Origin: Cryptomeria japonica
Taxonomy: Eukaryota > Streptophyta > Pinopsida > Cupressales > Cupressaceae
Length of the DNA stretch: 64,000 nucleotides
Direction: 5' to 3'
NCBI RefSeq assembly: GCF_030272615.1
Contig: NC_081406.1
Span: 217,194,997 to 217,258,996 of the forward strand
Below, one piece after another: positions 20,345-30,716 of the stretch. Under the pieces are notes generated by a model that worked only from the letters and a program-made list of their open reading frames with translations, had not been told where the DNA came from and made no database searches. Position 1 is the stretch's first letter. Every line of letters starts with the position of its first letter. The translations under genes and the position numbers were made by a program.

Positions 20345-21572
20345 TGTTAGACAATTCAGATAACCAAAAGACAACTGAGAGGGGGGGGGGGGGGGTGAAT
20401 CAGTTGTCACATATTACCGAAACCATTAGAAATTTAAACTTTGATACCAGAACCCCAAACAATAATACCAGAATAACCTTTAATCCAATTAATCATAAAC
20501 AATAATCACAGAATAAAAGCCACTTGCACAACACCAAGATTTGTATGTGGGAAACCCAGTAAAGGGAAAAACCACGGTGGGAAGCCTATTGACAGTCATA
20601 TAATACTTTTGCAGTAAGTATGTGAATTACAATGAAGGGGCTTGCACTTGTAGGAAGGCCAACAACCTAGAGAACATTGCTCATCACAAAAGAAGCATCA
20701 CTAACTACATACAAATCCAGACTACAATCTAGAGAATTGTTGACCTGCAAAAGATAGCATCTCCAATGCCTGAGTACATTTCCAATTAAGCTCAATATCA
20801 GAGGACTAAATCCTCTTACACAAACCCAATTCGATTTCCAATGATTGACCAAATCCTCTGCCTGAATGATATTACATTAGTCACACAATACATTCCTTTA
20901 CCATGACCTCTTACATTAACCATGATGATCTGCAATGAGATCTTACATCTTATTTAAAAAAAACCTTGACCATAAACAATCAAGTCAGCCACGAGATAAT
21001 AAACCAATTACATAATTACAAACCATGTTGGCCTTAGACCAAACAAGTAATATCCAGCACATAAGACATCCCAGAAATACAACAATAGGTCCTATCCACA
21101 CATTACATTAATATCAATCCATAACCTAGATCAACTGGGACCAAGTATAGGTCCACAATCTTCAGCAATGATCTCCAACCACCAAGTCTCGAACATGATC
21201 ACCAATAGCATCCTAAAACTCCATCAGAAGCTACACCTACACCACTTATACAATTCATCAAAGATCTCCACAAAAAGCTTTGCTAGTGAAACCCTCATCG
21301 GAACCAGAAACCAATCTTCTAAGCAAGCAGAATAGCATCCAATCACCAGACCAAAACCATATGAGCAAATATGAGTACAAGTATCATGAACAAGCCAATT
21401 CCATTACCAGATTATACTGGAGCCTACCAGATTATGCCAGATCCAAGTTAACTAGAAACCACTCATTCTACCAAGACTAGAAGGGTGTCGGTAAAGCATC
21501 CAAATAGCTAGTGTTGACATCAATGACAAAACATCAATGCAAAACATAATAAATTCCACCTAATGGCCAACA
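20345..21572 (-). repeat. 5' LTR of element C
   Basis: Starts TGTTGGCCATTAGG at 21572 and ends GAATTGTCTAACA at 20345. Compared with the 3' LTR, the TATA-like TATATAAATA is degraded to a T-rich run (TTTTTTTTAAATAAG near 20946-20960). A run of 15 G (20381-20395) has expanded in the ATTCACCCC/CTCTCAGT motif. Promoter loss on the 5' LTR would silence transcription of C. Confidence 0.9.
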
Positions 21573-21689
21573 ACAACATCATCCCATCAACTTAGATCAA
21601 AAGATGTTTCTAATAAGCTCACCAGATTGATGCATCCTTGCATTTCTACGTCTGTGTTGGAGGGATGGTGACCCCCAACTAATCTCTAT

Positions 21690-22250
21690 GATATTCAAAT
21701 GTATCTCTAGGTAATGGTTTTGTTATAATATCTGCAATCTATTCCCTAGTAGGCACATAAACTAGTCTAACTTCCTTTTCTTCAACCTTTTCCTTCAAGA
21801 AATTATACCTTATAGAAATGTGTTTTTATATGGAATGAAATACGGGATTCTTTGACATATCAATAGCAGTAGTATTATCATAGTGAATAATAATAGGCTC
21901 ATCATAACTTACCCTTATATCCTTCAACATTTGCTTCATCCATATGATCAAAGTGCAATTTGTTGCAACAGCTACATATTCAACTTCAATAGTATATAAT
22001 GAAGGGCATGATTATTTCTTTCTAAGCCATGAAACCAACTTCTTTCCAGGAAATAATGCACCACTTGTAGTTCTCTTCCTGTCATCAACATCTCCTACCC
22101 AATCTGAGTCTGTATAGGCACATAATCTAAAATCATTATCATTTGGATACCATAACCCATAGTCTGTTGTTCCTGCCAAATATCTGAATATTCTTTTAAC
22201 AATAATATCAGGACTTCCTCTCGGATCTGACTAAAATCTAGAAGAAATAT
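21690..22250 (-). pseudogene. Element B RNase H domain, heavily decayed
   Basis: No long ORF, but minus-strand frames still give fragments matching copia RNase H: GYGIQMM-type start, YTDSDWVGDVDDRKRTTSGA near 22050-22110, IHYDNTTAIDMSKNPVFH near 21840-21900 and KLVYVPTRE near 21740-21770. Order and spacing agree with the RNase H of element C. Element C is inserted about 120 bp beyond its end. Confidence 0.65.
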
Positions 22251-23100
22251 AGATAGCATTCATTATATCCGGTCTTGTCTGAGTTAAGTACATCAATCCA
22301 CCAATCATTGATTTGTATCTAGATGGGTTCATTGTAGGAGACTCATCTTCCTTAGACAATTTTCAACTAGTTATCATATGAGTACCAATAGGTTTTGACT
22401 TTCCAAGACCAAATTTTGTAAGCAATTCCTTCACATACTTAGTTTGACACATGAAAATACCTTTATTGGTCTGAGTAATTTGCAAACCTAAGAAAAAAAT
22501 CATCTCTCCAATCATAGACATTTCAAATTCATTCTTCATATCATAAGCAAATTTCATGCATAGATTTTCTTCTCCTCCAAAAATTATATCATCAACAAAG
22601 ACTTCAATGATCAGTATGCCATCATGCTCACTTTTATAATATAAGTTACTATCAGCATTTCCTTTTCTAAAACTGAGCTTTGAAAGATATTTATCTAATC
22701 TAGCATACCATGCTCTATGGGCTTGTTTTAGTCCATATAAAGTTTTGTTCAATTTGCAAACCATGTCCCTATCCCCTGATAATGAAAATCCATCAGGCTG
22801 CACAATGTAGACTTATTCTTTAAGATCTCCATTCAGAAATGCACATTTAAAATCCATCTGATATACCTTGTAGTTCTTGTGTACAACATAGGCAAGAAAT
22901 AGTCTTACCACTACTATCATAGCAATTGGAGCATAAGTTTCATCATAATCAACTCCTTCTTCCTGTGAATATCCTTTGCAGGCCAATGTAGCCTTGTTTC
23001 TTACAACTTGACCTTCCTCATTTAATTTATTCTTGAAAAACCCATTTAGTTCCAATAACATTTTTACCTTAAGGCCTAGGGACCAATTCCCATGTTTTAT
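22251..23100 (-). pseudogene. Element B reverse transcriptase, broken
   Basis: At 22813-23061: FFKNKLNEEGQVVRNKATLA and YDETYAPIAMIVVVRLFLAY. At 22363-22803: [20 protein letters not shown], then the active site [10 protein letters not shown] and FEMSMIGEMIFFLGLQITQT, ending KPIGTHMITS. A stop near 22810 separates the two. The two catalytic Asp are intact. It is homologous to the RTs of A and C. Confidence 0.88.
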
Positions 23101-23197
23101 TCTTTTCTATCTGATTCAATTCTTCTTCCCTAGCTCTCATCCAATTTTCATCTTTACTTGCTTCAATAAATGATTCTGGCTCATTTTGAGAAATTAA

Positions 23198-24420
23198 TCA
23201 TACTTCTTTAGTAGCTAACCTTTTTCTTGTCATCACAACTTTCCTCTTATCTCCAATTATCTGATCTTTAGAATGATTCATCTTCACATACCTGGGAGTC
23301 TTAGGATTATCTTGACTTTCTGACTCTTTCTCCTCATCAACAATCACTATGGAATTTTTTGATGTTACCGAAGCAATTGGATCAATGCTCTGAACTAATC
23401 CTTGCACTACCAATTCTAATCTGACAATTTCATCTTCCAGTCTATAGTCATATGATCTGATCTAATTATTACCTTGCTTGTCCACTTTTATATTTATGTT
23501 TTCGATTATCCTATTCAATCTTTTTTTATAACATCTATATGCTTTACTCTTAGTAGAATAACCCAAAAATATTCCTTCATCACATCTATGATCAAATTTC
23601 CCTAATGCATCATCTCTTCTAATATAGAATTTACTTCCAAAAATTCAAAAATATTTGACAGTAGGAGTATGACCAAACCATAATTCATAAGGAGTCTTGT
23701 CGATATAAAATTTTATGTGTACTCTATTGAAAGTGTATACCGCGGTATTGACAACTTCTCTCCAATAGATATCAAGAAATTTGGCTTCCATCATCATTGA
23801 CCTTGCAGCATCTAAGAAAGTTTTGTTTTTCCTTTCCACTATTCCATTCTACTGTGGAGTTATAGCAAAGTTGTTGAACTCACCGAATGTAAATTCACTG
23901 CCTTGATCTGATCTTAAACATTTTATCTTGAATCCTATTTCTGTCTCAACCATAGATTTAAAATTTTTGAATTTCTCAAGAGCTTCTAATTTTTCTTTCA
24001 AAAATGTAACCCACATCATTCTAGAATAATCATCAATAAACAACATAAAGTATCTATCACCTTGAGAACTTTTAGTCCTTGCCGGTCCATATAGATTAGT
24101 ATGAATAAGATCAATAATTTCATTATATCTATCATGTATGCTTCTGAAAGAAGTTCTAACTTGTTTACCCGTATGACATTCTCTATATACCATATTATGA
24201 GGATTGATAATCTTGGGCAAGTCTCTTACAGCTTGTGCTCAACTAATCTTCACTATGCAGTCAAAATTCACATGACACATCTTCTTATGCCATAGCCAAC
24301 TTTCATCAATCTAAAAAATCAGGAAAGCCTTCTCATCGGAGTTCAAATGAAAGATATTTTCTTTGGTTTGAGATTTGAATGCAATTTCCAATCCAGATCT
24401 ATTGATAATCTTTCCCTTTC
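23198..24420 (-). pseudogene. Element B integrase and linker to RT, broken
   Basis: A zinc module remnant (CHTGKQV near 24180) precedes the core at 23849-24220: LIHTNLYGPARTKSSQGDRY (first Asp changed to Asn, as in element C) and RSDQGSEFTF. The third catalytic region, ERKNKTFLDAARSMMM, is at 23645-23839 after a stop replaces the PQQNG context. Downstream, 23198-23413 is a Ser- and Glu-rich linker ending NHSKDQIIGDKRKVVMTRKR, the usual bridge into copia RT. Confidence 0.85.
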
Positions 24421-24456
24421 CATCTTTGAATTGCAAATGAATCCTCTATCCACCAT

Positions 24457-24870
24457 CTAACCCACACTCAAAATATTATGCTTTAAACCTTCAACACAGT
24501 AAAAATTGTCAGTATTAGTCTTACCATCCAAGGATATTGTTCCTTTGCCTTTGATCCTACATGTCTTGTTGTCTCCAAATCTGACTAGTCCACCATCAAA
24601 TTCTTGTAGAGTTAGGAATTTCCTCTTGTCACTAGTCATGTGATGTGAGCAACCACTGTCTATAACCCATTCATCATTCTCTTCAATTCTAGTAGCTAGA
24701 GCCTTCTCCTCAATATGATTTGTATCAATGACAGGTTCTAGACAATCATCCTTGATAGCAATAAAGACCCAATCTTGGTCGGAGCTTCTATTACTGGATC
24801 CACTCACAGGTTCATCATTATCATCATTAGTAATACCAAAATCATCATCACCGACATAGTAACATGATTT
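24457..24870 (-). pseudogene. Element B protease region
   Basis: The stretch 24457-24807 contains DEWVIDSGCSHHMTSDKRKF with the catalytic Asp-Ser-Gly intact, then FDGGLVRFGDNKTCRIKGKG and VEGLKHNILSVG, where a stop ends it. This is the pepsin-like protease that cuts the gag-pol polyprotein. Unlike element C, the active site is preserved. Confidence 0.85.
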
Positions 24871-24913
24871 ATCCTTATTCCTTCTAAATCTAGGTCTGCT
24901 CTGATATTCTGGA

Positions 24914-25841
24914 TTAGGTTTTATAATTCCTAATAAATCTTTCTTGATTCCTTAGAGCTTTTTTAGGACATCTAGAAGGAAAATGACCAATCTTATTACA
25001 TGAGAAACATTTTAAAGGAACTTTTACTTCATACTTACTTCCAACCGGTCCTTTAGGGATTCTTGTGGCAATTAGGGCTTCCAACTCTTCAAGTTCTTTG
25101 TCTTCTCTCTCAATGTCTTCCAAATATTTAGCATATAACTCCTTCCAGTCTATCTTCTGCTTACTGGAGATAGATGCTCTAAATGAAGTCCCTATTTTAG
25201 TAGCACTCTAATCAACAAGTCCTTCAAGTTCAAAAGCAATCAACTTCCCAATTAATGTATATATGGTAACAGGGGTATTTGACATTGTTTGAAGGTCATT
25301 TATTGCAGTAGACTTCATCTTTTAAGCTAGAGGTAGAACTCTTAGAGTCTTTGACACAACCTCATCCTCATTAACATTTCCACCACAATGTTTGATTCCC
25401 ATGATAATCTCTTTTACTCTATCCATGAAAGAACTTATTTTCTCATCTTCTTCCATCTTCAAGGTTTCATATGTCACTTGGTAACCTTCAAGTTTTGCAA
25501 TATTTATTGCTTGGTCACCTTCATAAAGAGTTTCAAGCTTCAACCAGATTTGCTTTGCATTTTGTAGCTCTAGGACATTCAAAAGCTTCTCATGTGATAG
25601 GGAACTTAACAATGCTTCTTTCACTCTAACATGATTATCAACTTTCTTTTGCACATCAAGAGGTGTCAGAGTTCTAGAATTAAGATAATGAGGTGTATAC
25701 CCTTTCTTTGTTATCTCCCAAACTTCAGCTCCAAGACATCTTAGATGAATCTTCATTCGCTCCTTCTAATATATTGTAATTTGTACCATCAAATCTAGGA
25801 CTCTCCTTCTAGTAGGGATTAAATATAGAAGTTGATGCCAT
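24914..25841 (-). pseudogene. Element B gag, broken
   Basis: The start MASTSIFNPY is at 25841, about 40 bp after the primer site. A stop and frameshift precede the long open part 25322-25756: MKIHLRCLGAEVWEITKKGY, AKLEGYQVTYETLKMEEDEK, VKEIIMGIKHCGGN, VVSKTLRVLPLA. The nucleocapsid zinc knuckle CFSCNKIGHFPSRC (CCHC complete) lies in 24914-25123. The product would form the element's capsid. Confidence 0.85.
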
Positions 25842-25882
25842 CAGATCTCCTCAAGCAGTTAAGCTTCTACAAAGAGGACCCT

Positions 25883-25894
25883 CCTCTGATACCA
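25883..25894 (-). promoter_or_regulatory. Primer-binding site of element B
   Basis: TGGTATCAGAGG on the minus strand, two bases from the 5' LTR end; it matches initiator tRNA-Met in all but the last base. Confidence 0.9.
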
Positions 25895-25896
25895 AT

Positions 25897-27139
25897 TGTT
25901 AGAATCTCATATACCAATAATGAACCGGAGGAAAACTAAGAGGGAGGGTGAATCAATTTTCCATAATTTAAACTATTAATGCATATTATAAACCATTTAC
26001 TGAAGCACAATATAAACAACACCATGAAAGATAAATAATGAAAGCATGGAACACACAACACCAATATTTTTGACGTGGAAAACCCGGTAAAGGAAAAAAT
26101 CATGGTGGGAAGCCCTACCCACAATCAGATAATACTTCAATAGCATTATGCAAAATAATTAAAATGGTGATTGCAATTGCAATCAAGCCAACTCCCTAGA
26201 GCTCATTATACACCACAAAAATAAGTCTCACTGACTTACATAAATGTCAGACTACAATCCAGACAAAATGAACTGTTAAGATAACATCTCCTAATGCTTG
26301 ATACAATTCTGGTTAAACATAGATGCCTTCCCTGCAACTCTAAGTCCTTCACACCCTTCGCTAAATGATATATCTTTGTATGCACAATTACCTATCTCTA
26401 ATAATGTAGACATAACCATACCATTCCATACCATATCCAAATTACATGAATAAGACACCTATAAATACAGATCATCACTCTTGATAACAAGGTTGGCTAA
26501 ACCCTAAACCCATAAAGCATAATTACAAAAAATGATACTACATGACACCATTGAGCCAATATTATGATTTACATTACATAGTATGGACCTAATAAAAATT
26601 CCCAATCAATTATATCAACCAGAAATTCCGCTAAGACCAATATCAACGCATTTCACAAACCAATAGAAACCCTTAGTGTAATAACACAAAATAACCAACT
26701 GGATCCAAATAGGATCACCAAATCATCATGCCAGCCAATGTGAAGCCACCAAACAATTAGGACATGATCAAGAACACCTTCAACACATTAGGAACCATTT
26801 TAGTAATCTAGAACAAAATCACTTAACCATTTCATCGTATATCACCAACTGGTAAAGCCAACCAGTACCAAGAATATCAACCGGCAATCTAGAACAAAAG
26901 TGGTATCTTTTGGAGCACCAAATTATAAACCAACTAAATATGACAATCATATAACCATCTTGAATAACCATGAAAAACCAAAACCAACAGTTTGATCATA
27001 CTGGATCAAAATGAGGCCAAAACCAAGTCCAATTGGAACAGGAACCAACCAGGGTAGCAACAACCAACCGAGAAAGAACCATATCCAACTAGAGCATAGT
27101 GTTGACATCAATGACAACAAATAATCACTATTTCCAACA
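25897..27139 (-). repeat. 5' LTR of element B
   Basis: About 1,243 bp, starting TGTTGGAAATAG at 27139 and ending GAGATTCTAACA at 25897, next to the primer site. It matches 13083-14332 throughout, with many substitutions. A variant of the CACCATGATTTTTTCC/CGGGTTTTCCACG block occurs near 26070-26105. Confidence 0.9.
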
Positions 27140-27266
27140 AGTAATCCAATAGAAGTTACTTTCATAGGACCAAATGCATCCACGTACACTAGTTCCAAAG
27201 ACTTTGACTTCTTGTCGTGTTTACTCATTGGAAAAATGATCCATTTTCGTTTTCCATAGATAGAAT
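27140..27266 (-). pseudogene. Element D copia integrase core, upstream half
   Basis: The minus strand reads YGKRKWIIFPMSKHDKKSKS, then LELVYVDAFGPMKVTS, which is the end of the integrase zinc module and the first catalytic block (Asp of VYVDAFGP). The sequence is cut by the LTR of element B at 27139. It resumes in register, with small loss, at 13082. Upstream of it the reading ends at 27266, where an E-type LTR begins. Confidence 0.75.
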
Positions 27267-27985
27267 TGTAGTGTCGTAAATTTGACACCCTTTATTAGTG
27301 TGTCCAATTTCACACTCTCTTAGCACCTATTTTAGTATTTCCCTTTCCTCTCTACATTATAGGACCTTTATTGTAATTAATTAATATTTAATTCAATATT
27401 ATTGGTCTTATTCCACTTTATTAGATCATCACACTCTTATTTGGGCCCTTAATTATATGTGCGCCCTTTATCATTTTATACTTATTTATCCTTAAGCCTA
27501 TCCTTATTTCAAATCTAAAAGCATCATTCACATATTTATGCATCTTGGTTTGAGCCATCGAGATAAATTTGGCATTAGATTCACGATATCTTGCATCCTT
27601 AGAAATTTAGAAAAAAGTTATTGGACCAGAGCGATAGACATTTTGGTCCCATGGTTTTTTCTGAATTTTAAGAGGATGATTAGGTGGCCTTATCCTATTC
27701 AAATTTAGCTCTATGCAAAAATATATTAATTATCAGTCAGCCTAAAGGTGATTTCAAGTATGAAATCCCTATATAAAGCATCCTTCTCAACTCATTTTGA
27801 ATCTAAGACTCCAAGCATCATAAGTATTCAACCTAAAGCATTCAAGCATTCATTATCAAGCATTTGAGAGATATTTAAGGCTGCATATTCTTTATTCAAA
27901 CATGTGAAGCAAAATTTCATCATTCATATGCACCCTTTATATCTTGGCCTTGACAAGTGGATGAGAGTTAAAGATGTACACCTTG
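27267..27985 (+). repeat. E-family LTR on the plus strand, truncated
   Basis: It starts TGTAGTGTCGTAAATTTGACACCC and follows the start of the element E LTR through AATTTCACACT and TTAGCACC, with lower similarity afterwards. A TATA-like CCTATATAAAGCATCC lies at 27769-27784, followed by a leader-like segment. The 3' end (CTACA) is missing. The sequence runs into LINE F near 27986. Confidence 0.5.
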
Positions 27986-28004
27986 GACTTGGAGGCGTTA
28001 TTTT

Positions 28005-29130
28005 TTAACTAGACATTAAATAATAGCCAGTTAATAGGGTCTTGAGTATTTTTTCCTCTTTAATTGAAGTAGTTGCAAGTAAAATGGTGCAACTGATAAA
28101 TAATGAATGAGTAGATGAAAGATTTGTACCTGGAATAGTGATGCCTTTCCATTTATTTTGACTATAAACAATACTGATTGATCTACTCAAATCTTTTGCA
28201 TGAATAGTGAATAAGAAGGGTGATAGGGGAACACCTTGCTTGGCACCTTGGGAATAATTAAAGGAACCAACTAGACTTCCATTCACAATAACTGATATTT
28301 TTTCTCTAGAAAGATAAGATTGAACTCACTTACACCATTTTGACAGGAAGCCAAATTTTGATAAAAACTTGCATTAGAAAATCCCAATTCACTCTTTCAT
28401 ATACCTTCTTCATTTCTAGTTTAGTAATGTAAATAAGGCTTTTATTAGATTAAACTCAATTAAAGATTTCATAAGAAATGATAGCCCCTTCTAGAGTTTC
28501 TTGTCCTTGAACAAAACCATCATGTTCCTTTGAGATGATTTTGGGCATAAGTGGGCATAGTCTCAAATATATTACTTTTGAAAAAAAAAATACACATATT
28601 GCATAGGAAGATTGATTTTTCCCTTTAGGAATGATTTCAATCTGAGTAACATTAAATTCCTTCAGCATAGTGCCAAACTTTTTGAATTTTTCAATGGCAA
28701 GGAGAAGATCAATACTGACGAATTCCCAATACTTTTCAATAAAAATTATTGTAAAATCATCTATGCCCAAGGCTCTTTTGGGAGGAAGTGAAAATACTAT
28801 ATAAGATCCCCTCCAATGAAAATGGTTTCAATAAATGAGTATTGTTCTCTATGGTGATTAACATGGGAATGACACTTCACAAATTTGATCTATACTCATT
28901 TGAGATAGGATCTTGATTCTAAGGTTTATTAAGAAGATTAGAAAATAACTTAATTTTTTGATCATGAATTTCCTACATTGAAGTAAGAGATTGACCGTAT
29001 TCATGATCCTTGACAGAAAAAATGGAATTTTATTACTTTTTTGATTTGGGTAGAGGCATGAAAAAAATTGGTGTTGGGGTCACCTTCTTTCGGCAACAAC
29101 TCTCTTGACTTTTGGTGCTTGTAAATTTCT
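28005..29130 (-). pseudogene. LINE F reverse transcriptase, catalytically lost
   Basis: On the minus strand: LLPKEGDPNTNFFHASTQIK near 29045-29105, then 28456-28770 with IDDFTIIFIEKYWEFV, LKEFNVTQIEIIPKGKNQS, PLMPKIISKEHDGFVQGQE. Then 28005-28286 with NGSLVGSFNYSQGAKQGVPL and SPFLFTI. The region that should read FADDT reads FISCT, so the two catalytic Asp are replaced. The matching family is the non-LTR RT (RVT_1). The chain ends soon after, at LLTGYYLMSS. Confidence 0.85.
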
Positions 29131-29708
29131 TCTAGGTTATGACAATTTCCTTGTACTCCTCTTGAATATATTTCTATAGGACATAAAAATTTGAATCCAT
29201 CCCATTTGAGACAATGTTATTATTTACCTCAATAGGCTTGTTTTGCACCAAGTTCTTTTCATAAAAAATGTTTTTGAAGAATTAGATATTCTAGATTCTA
29301 ATTTGAGATTTTATCTATTGAGGTTTCTTACATAACTAAAATGTCCTAGAGCCCTAGACAAAAGGATCATTTGTCCACCATTCTCAAAGGAGAAGCGTGA
29401 ATTGAGGACTTCTGTGTAAGATTATGACAACAAGAAAAATGGAAAAAATAACATTGTGAAAAGAATCTTTCTCTTGTTTTGGAAAAACAGTTTTTTACTT
29501 TCAAAAGGAAATTTTCAATTTCTTTGAAGGAATAAATTAGGCTTTATTCTATGTTGAGAGATTGTTGTTATCTTCAAGAGGTTATAAATCTTTGTTCTCT
29601 TGAAGGCATTATTATTATGTTTTATAAGAGAAATACTATAGCAGTTGTAAAGCTTGCAGATGTAATCGTATTTCTTTAGCAATAAGATTACCAATACTTG
29701 CCTTGTGG
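29131..29708 (-). other. LINE F segment between endonuclease and RT, no clear domain
   Basis: This lies between the chromovirus insertion and the first RT-linked block. Open frames on the minus strand are short and of biased composition. By position it is the endonuclease-RT linker of the LINE, but I cannot confirm it residue by residue. Confidence 0.4.
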
Positions 29709-29713
29709 ATGTT
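29709..29713. repeat. Left target-site duplication of chromovirus G (ATGTT)
   Basis: Exact match to 34381-34385 on the other side of the element. Confidence 0.88.
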
Positions 29714-30625
29714 TGATGCAGAAGCATCTGGTGGTGTATGGACAATCCTACATCACCCAAAAAACATTATTTTTTTGTTTAAGTTTTTTTTGATGTTTTT
29801 GTAGTTCTGGATACCCATTTCAACAAATAAGAGATTCCAACTCTCAGAATTGTCAAGCTACTTTTTCTTGCTGACCGCCCAAAATAATAGGTTTTTATTT
29901 GAAGGTAGATAGAGCCCAAAATTTATAGGAAGATTAAGGAAGGAAAAATAACCTCATTGGTGAAATAATCATTTCAAAAGAATTAACGGTTTGAAAGTTA
30001 TTAAATTTTATTTTTTTGAAAAATCGAGAAAAATCCTTCCAAGTCGGATTTGAGGCATTAAATGGTGTCAAATGGGCCAAAAATAGGTGGGAATCGATGG
30101 ATAATATTCTTGTTATATTCTACACTTAGAGAGATTTCCAATGCTTCAAATGGTTCATAAATCCGATTCCTAGATCAAAAGTTGTGGCTGCCGAAAGTTG
30201 GACAATTTTCAAAAAGTTCCAATTTTTGAATCTAGTTGTATTTTCAAACTTCTAGTTTTATGGTTTAGCATTTGTCCAACATTTGGTAATTTCTATATTG
30301 TAATTTTAGCTCTAAAATAGAATAAAGTCTATTTAGGACTCATATGTAGAAACTAGGAAGTTAGTTGTTGGAGTTGTTGTATGTGAGTTTTTGGGATGTG
30401 AGTTTTTTGAAGAGAGAGTTTGGGAGTTGTGTTTTGAATTGTAAGAGTTTTCCAGAAAACTCTGTAAGTTGTTGTATTGCAACTTGTGAGGCTTATTCCT
30501 CTAGTTTGTATTTTCATGTTATCATATTTGTAAGTCACATGTTTGCAGATAATAATAAGAAATTTTTTTGAGTCTTTTATTGCAATTTACTCTATTTTTT
30601 TGTTTCTTGGGTTGTTCCCTCATCA
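29714..30625 (+). repeat. 5' LTR of chromovirus G
   Basis: Starts TGATGCAGAAGCATC and ends TTCCCTCATCA, with a perfect 5-bp inverted repeat at the ends. A TATTTAGG sequence near 30330 may serve as the TATA region. It pairs with 33484-34380, with roughly a tenth of positions differing by eye. Confidence 0.92.
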
Positions 30626-30627
30626 AG

Positions 30628-30642
30628 TGGTATCAAAGCAGG
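30628..30642 (+). promoter_or_regulatory. Primer-binding site of chromovirus G
   Basis: TGGTATCAAAGCAGG, two bases after the LTR; initiator-tRNA-Met type with a mismatch (CAAAGC for CAGAGC). Confidence 0.88.
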
Positions 30643-30716
30643 TTGTTCCTGAGTTACAAATCATTGAATTTCAGGTAGTTCCTACCAAAATTTGTGATTG
30701 TGGGTTCGTGTTCAAG

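Larger units (their letters stand above)
14547..21572 (-). mobile_element. Element C: full-length Sirevirus-like copia element
   Basis: A 7,026-bp element with LTRs of 1,192 bp (14547-15738) and 1,228 bp (20345-21572), a primer site, gag, protease, integrase, RT, RNase H and a polypurine tract, all on the minus strand. Flanks are GCAAC on the left (14542-14546) and ACAAC on the right (21573-21577), a target duplication with one mismatch. It inserted between the RNase H and polypurine tract of element B. Several stops and frameshifts make it defective, though domains are well preserved. Confidence 0.92.
13083..27139 (-). mobile_element. Element B: full-length Sirevirus-like copia element, split by element C
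   Basis: Two LTRs of about 1.25 kb (13083-14332 and 25897-27139) bracket gag, protease, integrase, RT and RNase H in copia order on the minus strand, with primer-binding site and polypurine tract. Removing element C leaves about 7.0 kb. All ORFs carry stops and frameshifts, so it is not autonomous. It lies within the integrase of element D. The flanking 5-mers do not match as a clean target duplication, suggesting a flank has been altered since insertion. The RT motif [10 protein letters not shown] and the PPT-like boxes favour the Sirevirus branch. Confidence 0.88.

Noticed and set aside
26947-27288. 113-codon minus-strand frame as a single integrase gene
   Set aside because: Only its first part (27140-27266) is integrase; the rest is the LTR of element B read through by chance.
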